Shown here one piece after another: positions 1 through 10,075 of a DNA stretch of 64,000 bases. The notes beneath the pieces are model-generated. The model did not search any database and was not told where the DNA came from. It worked only from the letters and a program-made list of their open reading frames with translations. Position 1 is the first letter of the stretch; every line of letters begins with the position of its first letter. The DNA comes from Raphanus sativus (lineage: Eukaryota; Streptophyta; Magnoliopsida; Brassicales; Brassicaceae), in contig NC_079511.1 of NCBI RefSeq assembly GCF_000801105.2, positions 23,583,792-23,647,791 of the forward strand, read 5' to 3'. A program made the position numbers and the translations under genes.

Positions 1-504
1 TATACAGCTCATAGCAGTGTGGCTCATGGTTACTATTACCCTGTTGCAAAGTTTCACTTCGACCTCTCTCCTATGCAGGTTTCTTTCCTCATTCTATCTC
101 TCTCTCTCTCCATAAACATTTTTATGTTAATTTTAAAACTGCAAAATTAACAATGAGAGCCACACACATGTATGTATAATGGATTTTAAAAAAAATTGTG
201 AGCTAAGACGAATGCTTAGAAGATGCCCTGCTTACCGTTTTGATCATTGCTTTGGTTTCTTTTCTAGGTCATGATAAGCGAGAACCCAAAGTCATTCTCA
301 CACTTCGTTACAAATGTTTGCGCCATAATAGGTGGTGTTTTCACGGTATAGTATTCTTTTCTTTTTGCCTCTAAATTTGTATCATTCTCTTCTGTATTAC
401 ATATGATTCTGCTTTTTGGACTTCAGGTTGCCGGGATACTAGATTCGATATTTCAAAGCACTTACGGAATAATGAAAAAGGTCGAACTAGGGAAGAACTT
501 TTGA
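1..504 (+). CDS. PDIL5-3/5-4-like protein disulfide isomerase, last three exons (partial)
   Basis: Three exon pieces read in one frame: 1-78, 268-345 and 427-504 (TGA at 502-504). The introns 79-267 and 346-426 have GT-AG ends. The product contains VAKFHFDLSPMQ, then NPKSFSHFVTNVCAIIGGVF, then MKKVELGKNF at the C-terminus. This is the conserved last luminal segment and final membrane helix of the ERV41/ERV46 (COPII receptor) domain that plants fuse to a thioredoxin domain in PDIL5-3 and PDIL5-4, ER membrane disulfide isomerases. The C-terminal KKVELGKNF tail fits PDIL5 better than the separate ERGIC3-type proteins. The thioredoxin part lies before the window. The family is well supported; the paralog is less sure, though the next gene suggests the AT3G20560 (PDIL5-3) locus. 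Confidence 0.85.
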
Positions 505-671
505 AAGGGAGGAGTGAGTGATTACAAGTTGAATTTTTCAGTTTTATTTTTTATGTCTACAAAACCATACAAGAAGATCTCGGTTCTTAAATAATTTGTA
601 GACTGTTTGTTTTGGAATAAAAGTTCCAAAGAGAAGATAAATAATAGCATCTTGATGATTCTTGATCTTTA
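505..671. other. 3' UTR and downstream spacer of the PDI-like gene
   Basis: Follows the stop codon of the PDI-like gene. It is AT-rich, with AATAAA-like motifs around 617-622 that could serve polyadenylation. The five bases CTTTA at its end (667-671) are the left target-site duplication of the TRIM that follows. Confidence 0.4.
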
Positions 672-1038
672 TATTAGACACATAGTTGTCCCACATCAGT
701 AGTTGAAAGGGATCCTTAGTAATATAAAAGATAGATGAGCCTCTCCACTAATCACCAATTGGTTTTAAATGTGAAGCCCATCTAGCTTAACATGGTATCA
801 GAGCCCGATCCAAACAATCCAACCCGATCCACATCGATCTGGCCCAAAGTTGGCCCATCGATCCTTGCCCGAGCATTCCGGGATTGATGCTTAGAGAACC
901 ATCATCTCGAGGGGGCATATTAGACACATAGTTGTCCCACATCGGTAGTTAGAAGGGATCCTTAGTTATATATAAGATAGATGAGCTTCTCCACTAATCA
1001 CCAATTGGTTTTAAGTGTGAAGCCCATCTAACTTAACA
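672..1038 (+). mobile_element. TRIM (terminal-repeat retrotransposon in miniature), complete
   Basis: Two 121-bp direct repeats, 672-792 and 918-1038, start TATTAGACAC and end TTAACA. They flank a 125-bp interior. Directly after the first repeat is TGGTATCAGAGC (793-804), the classic primer-binding site for initiator tRNA-Met. Directly before the second is the purine tract GAGGGGGCAT. The element is flanked by the 5-bp duplication CTTTA (667-671 and 1039-1043). There is no coding capacity, as expected for a TRIM. The two LTRs differ at several bases, so the insertion is not very recent. It lies between the two converging genes. Confidence 0.9.
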
Positions 1039-1142
1039 CTTTATCCTTCATATATATTGGTCTAAATGGTTATATAAGTTTTGCATATCATTTACATTAT
1101 CTGAAAAGAGAAAAGAACAGCACACAAACTAGTTTACCAACT

Positions 1143-1804
1143 TTAGCTGAAAAGAGAGAGAAATATTATAACAATGAAAGCAGAAGGCAGAACAGAGGAG
1201 GCAAAAGGTGAAGCTGTGTTTCCAGGAGTATCTTGTGAAGGCGCCGGGGTTATTTCAAAGGTTCCTGTGTAAGTAGGAGAGGGTGAGGATTCCACCGAAG
1301 GTGAAGGAGGTGGTGAAGATTCGGTTGTTGTTTTTGTACTGCTTCTATCAGCCATGACAATGATTACAAGCTTTTGGTTCTTGTGACAATTGTCTTTGTT
1401 TCCACTGATGAAATAGTATGGTCCCGATCGGTCAAGCGTGATGGAAGTGTGTCCGTCTGTGAATTTAGCAGTGGGTTCCTCGGTGTTGCAGCTATCGTAA
1501 GCATCTCTTGTCACTTGAAGCACTGAGTCTTGGTTTTGTTGGTAGACAAAAACTGCATTACTTTTGACCATGAGTATGATGCCATCATAAAAGATCTATG
1601 TATCAAATAGAGCAGAGTAGGTTTTGCTAGGAACTTACGCAAAGAGTCACTGATTTGGAATCTGCTTTTTTCTGCCCATTGATTGTATAGTTGATCATCT
1701 GAGGGAACAGTCCAACCCTTTGATCCTCCTACAACAAACTCTCTGGCGCAGACCGTGTTAATAATTACAAGAAGACACACAAGAAAGCTGAACCTATGAA
1801 GCAT
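1143..1804 (-). CDS. Early nodulin-like (phytocyanin) protein, probably GPI-anchored
   Basis: Two exons on the minus strand: 1804-1639 and 1552-1143, with a GT-AG intron; joined length 576 bases, 191 residues. Order of parts: a signal peptide ending near INTVCA, a plastocyanin-like domain (starts REFVVGGSKGWTVPSD; ends near KLVIIVMADRS), a Ser/Pro/Thr-rich arabinogalactan-like stretch (SSPPPSPS, SSPSPTYTG), and a hydrophobic C-terminus typical of a GPI signal. The two domain cysteines (in YDSCNTEE and KDNCHKN) should form the family disulfide. The usual copper-binding histidines are not evident, as in ENODL proteins. Such proteins sit on the outer face of the plasma membrane. The sequence and its PDI-like neighbour point to the ENODL9 (AT3G20570) locus; that assignment is inference from remembered synteny. 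Confidence 0.85.
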
Positions 1805-1810
1805 CTTTGT

Positions 1811-2500
1811 TAATTGTTATGATTAGGTCTCTTAGTTTTTTTTTTATGAATGTATGTTAAGGAATAGATGGTGAAAGGACACAGAGTTTTTATACAAAAG
1901 GTAAGGCTTTTAGGCAACCTTTCTTTAGATTCTCCCAATTCCTTTTGATATCTTGATAAGAAAAGCAAAGGAAAGCATAAATGTTTGGAATCGTTGGTGA
2001 CTTTGTTTACAAGTAACGGGTTTGAATCATTTTTGTGATATAATATAAAAAACTTGTGGTACATTTACAACAGTTCAAACTTAAAAATATGGTTTTCTAA
2101 AGAACTGTATTTTCTCTTTTTTACGGAAACAGTTCCTATCGGCACACTGAATAAGTAGCGTGGTTACCAAGGTATCTTCATGTGTAGATTTTTTGTTGGA
2201 AAGGGAATTATATCCCTTTTTGTCTCTTTCTTGTTATGGCCTAAAACACATCTTTTAACCTTTCCTCTTGAATGAATGATCAATAAAAAGTCTTCTCGAG
2301 GAACCCATATCTCATTCTTAAAACTCTCTTAACCAACCCTGCTCTTAACAGTCATCCTAAACACTAGTTAAACAGATTTCAAGTACAGTTTTTTCTTCCT
2401 CACTGCCCCTCCGATTGCTTGAGCCCAAGGCAACTGAAAAAGCCCTTCCCGCGTAATGAAACACGAACAAGATGCAACGGGCGAGTTAAATCAAAATCCA
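1811..2500. other. Intergenic region upstream of the ENODL gene
   Basis: Holds the promoter side of the minus-strand ENODL gene, beginning just upstream of its ATG at 1804, and then AT-rich spacer. I see no gene or repeat in it. Confidence 0.4.
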
Positions 2501-2503
2501 AAT

Positions 2504-2547
2504 TGGGCCAAGACTTTGTCAGAACGTTAATGGCCCATGAAAGCCCA
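2504..2547 (+). promoter_or_regulatory. Cluster of TGGGCC/GGCCCA (site II-type) promoter elements
   Basis: TGGGCC at 2504-2509, GGCCCA at 2532-2537 and a further GCCCA at 2543-2547 lie about 330 bases upstream of the ATG of the PDRG1-like gene. Motifs of this type are known in plant promoters of housekeeping and growth-linked genes (TCP-bound site II elements), which suits a prefoldin-family gene. The function here is inferred from motif and position only. Confidence 0.4.
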
Positions 2548-2872
2548 TAAAGAATAGCGATGTACAGTAGTTTAAAATCTGTTTGTTGCTCGTTATGTTT
2601 TGATATGCATTGTATTTCTTTTTTTACTTGTAGTATGCGTTTTGCAATTGTCTCTTCACCTGCTTAACTAATTGAAAAAAATTCTGTTTTGCTATTCGAT
2701 TGGATATTATTATGTTATCTTACTCGAGAGATTTTTCGTGGTATCATCCGTTTTTGACTGGAAAAAAATGTTCCTTATCGCCTCTTTAGACAAGAATGCT
2801 ATGAGGACATATATGACATAATTTATTATGTTGTTTTAGCCTTGTTGATCGTTGGAATCTATTAAACTAAAG

Positions 2873-3560
2873 ATGGAGTTGGATCCAAAGAAGATTATTG
2901 AAGTATTGGAGAAATATGAAGCTGAAGCTGATCAGGTTTTCGTAATTCGAAGTCAGGTAACTTAAAACTTGTTTGGTAGTAGCATCTTGCTGGATTGCCT
3001 TGTAGTTCACATTTGCAAAAACAATCAATGTGTAGTGTAATATAACAGATGGTGGAGAACGACAGGGAGAGGAATGCGAACCGAGAGGCTCTTACAGCAC
3101 TCAGGAAGAGAGCACGGACAACGAAGACTAGTGTTCCTTCTCCTTTTGATTCTACGATGAAAATTACCCAACGGAAACCTATGGCACAGGAAGTTTGCTC
3201 GACGTGTGGATCCCATGACTCTAGTGAACCCACGTGGATGATGCTCCCAGGAGCTGACCTTTTTGTTGCAGTTCCTTTTCATGCTGTGCATACAATGCTG
3301 GAAAAAGGTTTGCTACTTTCTTACAAGATTAAATGCACTACACTAGTCTCTCATGAGTAAATGGCGTTTCCTGTTAATGTGTAGATGAAGAGAAGATGGG
3401 GTTTGAATCGAAGAAACTGCGGAGCTTACTGAAGGAGAAGACTCTTTTTCTATCTGAACTTGGGGCTCTTGCTGATAGCATTCCTCCTGGCGTTATCAGA
3501 TCTTTGGTTGCGTTAAAAGGACAAACCTTAAGCTTAAGTAGAACAATGTTGGGATGTTGA
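2873..3560 (+). CDS. PDRG1-like (p53 and DNA damage-regulated 1 / prefoldin beta-like) protein
   Basis: Three exons: 2873-2956, 3049-3307 and 3385-3560, with GT-AG introns; joined length 519 bases, 172 residues. The start is the ATG followed by ELDPKKIIEVLEKY. Features shared with animal PDRG1 include the early helix, the RNANREALTAL segment (RNQNREGLRAL in human), the beta-strand part GADLFVAVPFHAVHTMLEKD and the C-terminal coiled coil ESKKLRSLLKEKTLFLSEL. PDRG1 is a non-canonical prefoldin-like subunit of the R2TP/URI chaperone assembly that helps build RNA polymerases and PIKK kinases. Arabidopsis has one such gene annotated as a p53/DNA damage-regulated protein. The plant version has an insert between the first coiled coil and the strand region (KRARTTKTSVPSPFD and onward). 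Confidence 0.8.
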
Positions 3561-3588
3561 AGGATTTGTAGAACTTGTTTCTCCTCAT

Positions 3589-3662
3589 TCACTATAGGCA
3601 GAGTTTATTAAAGGAGAAGACTCTTTTTCAATCAGACACTTGTTTCTTTCTGCCTATAGTGA
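3589..3662. repeat. Short inverted repeat enclosing a re-used piece of the PDRG1-like last exon
   Basis: TCACTATAGGCAGA at 3589-3602 returns inverted at 3649-3662. Between the arms, 3610-3629 (AAAGGAGAAGACTCTTTTTC) repeats exon bases 3431-3450 with one difference. This looks like a small local duplication with rearrangement just past the stop codon. Confidence 0.6.
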
Positions 3663-3940
3663 GCTTGAAAATATAAAAGAGAGTTTGGGTTTAGAGAATT
3701 TGCATTTTTCTTGTTATGGGATACTATATCCGACTCGATTTTGGCGGGTTTGTTCATCCTTTTTGGGGGAACCAAACAAGCTATCAGGAAGAGTATACTC
3801 CAGAGTCCAGACTTGTATCTTGCCTTGAGAAATGATAAACAAGACCGTATAATGAAGTAGCTTACTTAGGTTAGAAGTAAATCCAAGGCCTTGATTCTTA
3901 TCATTCATTTACCCGTTGTAGAGATTATTATTGTAGCCAT
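3663..3940. other. Downstream spacer of the PDRG1-like gene
   Basis: No convincing gene. Open frames here lack supporting signals and most likely reflect 3' UTR and spacer. Confidence 0.3.
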
Positions 3941-3957
3941 GTTCGTCGTTGCTGTTT

Positions 3958-4143
3958 TTTTTTTCCGAATTATACAGAGGTATCCTGGCCCCACATAAAT
4001 GGTCTAGACTAGTCACGTGTTACCATGTGTCGATCCTCTGTCCTTGGCAATGCCGAAATGTTAATTCCCCAGTGACCGGGATTTGAACTCAGGTGGCAGA
4101 ACTCACAGTTATGAGGCCTTTACCACTAGAGCTAGAAGCCCCG
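3958..4143 (-). mobile_element. tRNA-derived SINE with 17-bp target-site duplication
   Basis: On the minus strand it begins GGGGCTTCTAGC, has an A-box-like stretch (TAGCTCTAGTGGTAAAGG) and a B-box-like stretch (GAGTTCAAATCCCGG), then an unrelated body ending in a poly(A) tail (the T run at 3958 onward on the plus strand). It is flanked by an exact 17-bp duplication, GTTCGTCGTTGCTGTTT, at 3941-3957 and 4144-4160. All hallmarks of a complete Brassicaceae SINE are present. The perfect target duplication suggests a fairly recent insertion. Confidence 0.88.
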
Positions 4144-4160
4144 GTTCGTCGTTGCTGTTT

Positions 4161-4893
4161 GCTACTAGCTGAAGATGGCTTTCACCTTTATCATTATCAT
4201 TTGTCAAGAAAAGAAAAATTAAATGTTTAGGCAACAACTTTTAGTGATTTCCTCGTATATATGTTTAGGTATTGTGTCAGTATTTCAAATTACAATGCTC
4301 TCTGTCTACAAAAACTCACTTTTGGCGAAACAAAAGATTAGGTTTATGAATGGCACGACTCGTTGGCCAAGCTGCCACCTCCACTAAAACCTCTTATATT
4401 CCAACGGTCGTCTCTCAAAGCTTTGAGAATACTACAAAATCTCAATAGCTCTTGATCGTTCGTGTGATTTTGCTACACGCATCACACCCTTAAGTGGATC
4501 AGGCAATTTTCTCTCTCAACCTCGTCTTATCAAATCGCCGCACTCAATGTCATCAATCTTCTACAAAACCAGGAAACAAAACTGACCACATGTTATTTTT
4601 CAGTTAACACTAATCTTCATGATATTGTTATACTGTTACATACGTCTCACATCATATCAAGGGAGATATATCTCTTCTAAGTGATGTACAATACATTTTG
4701 ACATTGTCCCCTCACTAGTTACAAAACCTGAAGAAACTATGATACATCATAGTTTTTACTAGTTTTGACCATGATATAAGTCTCGTTTTAGAGTCTTTTT
4801 GTATATATTTCGAGTCATTTTCAAGACAGAAAGGGCATGAACCTGAAAGTATCAAGTTCGCATCGATTTCTGTATCTGGTGTCGAGATCACCT
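4161..4893. other. Intergenic stretch, possibly with decayed coding remnants
   Basis: I recognise no intact gene. The minus strand around 4320-4620 and 4720-4900 has short protein-like stretches in shifting frames, interrupted by stops. I could not assign them to a family. Confidence 0.2.
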
Positions 4894-4896
4894 TTA

Positions 4897-5066
4897 GAGC
4901 ATCTCTAACTCTACTGCAAAATAGAATGAAAAATACAGTAATAAACAAACAAAAAATGTATTATTCCAAATATAGAGTAATGTTTTTTTGTATGTTCATG
5001 ACTCCATTTTCCATTTTATTTTATAGTAAATTTTGCAATTGGGGGGGGGGGGGGTTAGAGATGCTC
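4897..5066. mobile_element. PIF/Harbinger-type MITE with a G14 run
   Basis: The 170-bp segment starts GAGCATCTCTAAC and ends with its inverted copy GTTAGAGATGCTC. TTA is duplicated at both sides (4894-4896 and 5067-5069). The terminal sequence GAGCATCTC and the TTA target duplication match those of the 5-kb Harbinger at 57933-63001, which could have supplied transposase. A run of 14 G at 5041-5054 lies just inside the right terminus. Confidence 0.8.
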
Positions 5067-5069
5067 TTA

Positions 5070-6849
5070 GACATTCCAACTTGAAGATATTGAAGAAAAG
5101 CCTACAAGTTTTATATAAATGAAAAAGAGTTAAAATCGTGTTTTTGACTATATATAGGTTTTTAGCAGTTCTTGTAACTTATGCTTAGATACTGGGAGAT
5201 TAAGCTATGGATTTTGGGGAAAGAGATCTGAACTCGACATGATGAGAGAAGATTTTGAGTTTCCGTTTCTTACTTTATTCTTATTATTATGCATTTTATT
5301 CATAAATTGAGTAATACATTTGTTAGATTTAGAATTCCTCAAAGGTACTGAATGAATTGTTAGATCTGATAGAATTATCAGGGATCCATGTATTCTTCAT
5401 CTAAGTTGTTCTTAACGCTATTTCTTCACCTTGAATCTAGATTCTAGGATGATTGATGGATGCGACATCATGAGTAATTACCGGAAATGAACTTAAATTG
5501 GTTAAATACTATTCACAACGACAATTGGTCTAAGAATGCAGTGAAAAATCAACTTGTGTTTATTGCATTTCTGAATCAATCAAGTTCGTTTGCATTTCTG
5601 AATCAAAAAATTCGCAACGAACGTTGAAAATCTATGAATTAGACATTAGAGAGTCTTTGTAGTGAGAGTTGATTTATTATTGCTTAGAGTTTTGAGTTTG
5701 AGAACAATTCTTAATTAAACGATAATCTATCTTGTCTTGAACTCTAGTTTCTCTGAGTCTGGCGCTTATCATCTCTGAAACCTTCAATCCATCTCTATTT
5801 GAAAAGTTAGTTTTCTATGTGTTACACTCACGATAACTCTTACGACGATTATTTACTTAGGTATCATTAAAGAATTAATAATATTGAATTTAAATACTAT
5901 TATTAGTTTCTTTGAGTTTCCATTTTAATTTTTCAAAATAAAATATATAGTAAAGAGGAAAATTGTATAAAGTAAAAAAACCGAAAATATATGTATGTAT
6001 AATATTATTCAATTAAAAAGGAAATATTTCGTTTAAAACATATTTTTTAAAAAAATATACTTTCAAAGTAATAAAAATACTTTCTCTATATCTCAATTTT
6101 TTGGATGAAAACAAAAATATATTTTTATAAAATGTGATTTTATTAAACAAATCCACAAATTGATATTAAAAATTAATATTGTTCCTTTTAAGCATACTTT
6201 ATACAATGTAAAATAAATAATTTTCAAAGTAACAGAAATATTTTCTTTATATATATATATATATATATATCTATTTTATTATATGATAACATAAAAATAA
6301 CATAAACCGATATATGTTTAATTGACTAAAAATAGTTTAATTGACTAAAAATAGTTCAAATTTGAAGAAATACTGTTCTTCATTTTTTTAAGATGAACGT
6401 TTTTTATTTATAAAGTAATCTTTAACTTTAACTTATTGTTATTTTGTATTTAAATAAATAATCAGTGTTAATGTCACCCAATTAATTTCAAACTCTATAT
6501 TATTACTTTCATCTAACTAAGTCTTAATAATGAAGAACATGGAATTATTAATTTCAGAGAATCCTATGTTTGATTTAGAAGAATTTAGAATAAAATAAAC
6601 TCAGATTTTTGCTTTAGAATATTTTTGTTAATCATTTAAGAGATATGTGTATTTGGTACTTTTTGTAAATCTAAAATTTTATTTTTATTTATTGTGTTAT
6701 ATGTAATAATTGTATCATATATTAATTTTTAACTTACTGATAGAATCTGATTACTGTTAAAACAAAAAATGGATAAAATTAGTCAATTTTGAAAAAGTAA
6801 AAGGTTTTACTAATAATTAATTAAAAATAGAGAGAATATACTTAGAATA
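5070..6849. other. AT-rich gene-free region
   Basis: No gene, no complete element. A (TA)n microsatellite lies near 6250-6272. Degraded repeats are likely but I cannot name them. Confidence 0.35.
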
Positions 6850-7723
6850 TCTAATCTATTAATTTAGGGATTATCTACTATTTGAAGTTCTCATTTAAAT
6901 TTTGGACTCTTTCATAGTTGTTGCTAGAATATATCATGCCTCCTATACAATGCAACCTACCAACTTAAATTAAACCATATCTTAACCAACATAGATTAGT
7001 TAAATCTAACCAGTAATACTTTTATAATATTTTTGGTTAATCTCTTAATATAATTAGATCATATAAAACTGAACCACTTTTAAATCAACGAGTTCCATAT
7101 CATTCCAGACATAAGAAAAAAAATATCCGACTCATTTACAACGTAAGTATACAAAGACCGTGTATGCTTATGCTCATTGATCTTCCAAAAACCAAATAAT
7201 TGTGGCATAGACCAACATAGGCTCATGTTCGTATCACTAACTTTACTTCCATATATTTACTCTTCACCTACATCATATCACAACATACACAGTTCTGCAA
7301 GAACATGATTTTTTTTTGTTCAAACAACCAAATAATGGTGGCATATGGTCAGTAGATTTTTTAAATATGTTTTTTATATATTACATTTTACGAGATTATG
7401 TGTATAAGTTTTTTTTTTGAAAAATAGCATAACTATGTGTATAAGTTAAAAGGTAAAAAGTGTGTAAAGGCAAATTATTATACTAAAAATGAAAGAAGAT
7501 TAAATACAAACTAATAACAAGCACAACACAAATTATAACACTATTAAATTCTATATATATTTAATAAAATATTATATATATGTCTAATATATATATATAT
7601 ATATATATATAAATGTTACACAAAATATATATAATATTATATACACATATTATATATACCATATATTATTAATTGAAATTTGACAAATCAATTTCCGCCC
7701 TTTAGGGTGGGTCCTAATCTAGT
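6850..7723 (+). mobile_element. Non-autonomous Helitron, copy A
   Basis: The 3' end shows the Helitron signature: a short GC-rich hairpin (CCGCCCTTTAGGGTGG, 7695-7710) about ten bases before a terminal CTAGT (7719-7723), with T following. The likely 5' end TCTAATCTATTAATTTAGGG at 6850 follows an A, which fits insertion between A and T. There is no Rep/helicase gene. The 5' end is less certain than the 3' end. Confidence 0.65.
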
Positions 7724-8410
7724 TTCTTTTTAAAGAAAAACTGAAGCACACTATTGGAGAACATGTTAATTCATTTTTTGAAGAACTTCAAATTTTGAAG
7801 AAAAATGAAGTTTCGCAGAGATGCTTTAATAGTGAAATATTTATTCATAATCTTCAGGTGGACATAATATCTTAAAATTACAGCAAGAAAACACCCATAA
7901 ATTATATAATATAATTTCACAAAAAAAAACAATCAAAATTTTAGTGCTGATTTTTAAGAGATATTAAAAATGGAACCTAAAAATAGTTTTTCATGGTAAT
8001 CATATTTTGATCAAATAATTTACAAATATTTTAAAATAGCATATAATTTTAATTAGTTATGTATATATTATACTTTATCATTGTTAAAAATATGTTTTCT
8101 TAATATTTAGTTTCTTTATGTATGTGGAACTTAATATACCCACCCAAATAAATATGAATTATCATTTTAATATTATTTATAATAATTTCAGTTTACCTCT
8201 CAAGATATCTAAGGCATACAATGATTTAGAAGTTTTAAAATATTTTAATTATTATAAATATTGATATTTGTTCATGAGGTTACAAAACTTTATCAGCTAT
8301 ACTTATGTATGTAATTTCCTGTTGATCATCTCTTTATTTCTAATATAACTAATTTGATTTGACTTAGTTAGAATAAAAAATAATTATACTTGAGTTTGAG
8401 TTTGAAAGAA

Positions 8411-9162
8411 GGGAGTTTTGTAAATATGACTCAAAACTTAAATTCAAATACAAAATAACTTATAAATTTTTTGGAATTTTCATTTGCACTATTCACTCCA
8501 AAAGTTCAGATTATTCACGAAAATATCATTATTATTTTTTTCGAAGATGAGTTTTTTTTACTCTCACATCCTCATTTTCTTCGAGTATTTTACAAAATTG
8601 TCATTGCCAACAATACACTAACCACCATGAATAATCAATTTGAATCTCTTAGTCCACCTAAAATCGATTTACACTCATTTTATCTCATTTCTTATGAACT
8701 AAAAACATGTCATTCACTTTTTCTCTATATTCATCGAAAAACCCAAGATTTTGATTCTAAAATTTTTATGGTTCATAGAGGCATTCAAACTTATGATTCT
8801 TGGTGGGTCGCTTTCGTTTGAGCTTCTTTGTGTTTAGAGAAGACTTATGTGTGCTAAACAAGTTAACTCACTGGTTGAAGCTATGAAATCAATTTTTTCC
8901 ATATCTGTCCGTTAGATCTTCTATCTTCTGGTAGTAGAAGACTTAAACATAAATATCCTGGTCAATGCATAAGTTAGTTTTGCAATTGAATTTTATATTC
9001 ATTTCTAGAGATAAATTCTATGGAAGTCTTCCACATTTATTTGTTAGCAAAAGAATCTCGAAAATACTTGAAAATACATCTTGGTAAGTCGTCTAGGATA
9101 AACATGCTAGTTTGCATTTGACCGGATTGTGTCAGCAATTTGGAAGTACGTAAGTCGATAAG
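8411..9162 (+). mobile_element. Truncated left end of the MULE-like element (copy A)
   Basis: Starts GGGAGTTTTGTAAATATGAC like the full element at 10763, and breaks off at the tandem-duplication junction (9162). No right end is attached to this copy. It exists because the duplicated segment ended inside the element. Confidence 0.65.
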
Positions 9163-9211
9163 GATATATCTAATCTATTAATTTAAAAATAGAGAGAATA
9201 TACTTAGAATA

Positions 9212-10075
9212 TCTAATCTATTAATTTAGGGATTATCTACTATTTGAAGTTCTCATTTAAATTTTGGACTCTTTCATAGTTGTTGCTAGAATATATCATG
9301 CCTCCTATACAATGCAACCTACCAACTTAAATTAAACCACATCTTAACCAACATAGATTAGTTAAATCTAACCAGTAATACTTTTATAATATTTTTGGTT
9401 AATCTCTTAATATAATTAGATCATATAAAACTGAACCACTTTTAAATCAACGAGTTCCATATCATTCCAGACATAAGAAAAAAAATATCCGACTCATTTA
9501 CAACGTAAGTATACAAAGACCGTGTATGCTTATGCTCATTGATCTTCCAAAAACCAAATAATTGTGGCATAGACCAACATAGGCTCATGTTCGTATCACT
9601 AACTTTACTTCCATATATTTACTCTTCACCTACATCATATCACAACATACACAGTTCTGCAAGAACATGATTTTTTTTTGTTCAAACAACCAAATAATGG
9701 TGGCATATGGTCAGTAGATTTTTTAAATATGTTTTTTATATATTACATTTTACGAGATTATGTGTATAAGTTTTTTTTTTGAAAAATAGCATAACTATGT
9801 GTATAAGTTAAAAGGTAAAAAGTGTGTAAAGGCAAATTATTATACTAAAAATGAAAGAAGATTAAATACAAACTAATAACAAGCACAACACAAATTATAA
9901 CACTATTAAATTCTATATATATTTAATAAAATATTATATATATGTCTAATATATATATATATAAATGTTACACAAAATATATATAATATTATATACACAT
10001 ATTATATATACCATATATTATTAATTGAAATTTGACAAATCAATTTCCGCCCTTTAGGGTGGGTCCTAATCTAGT
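9212..10075 (+). mobile_element. Non-autonomous Helitron, copy B (tandem-duplicated)
   Basis: Same element as 6850-7723, carried along in the tandem duplication rather than by transposition, because the sequence on both sides of it is duplicated too. The 3' end CTAGT is at 10071-10075 with the same hairpin before it. It is 10 bases shorter because of fewer TA units near 9950. Confidence 0.65.

Noticed and set aside
3958..4143. tRNA gene on the minus strand
   Set aside because: A and B boxes are present, but the segment does not fold as a tRNA at the expected length and has a SINE body, poly(A) tail and target duplication.
4320..4948. Coding remnants on the minus strand (for example CPFCLEND)
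   Set aside because: Short frames with stops, no domain that I can name, and the last frame overlaps a MITE.
8471..8821. 116-codon open frame present identically at 10823-11173
   Set aside because: It starts with TTG, has no recognisable domain, and its sameness follows from the recent tandem duplication rather than from selection.
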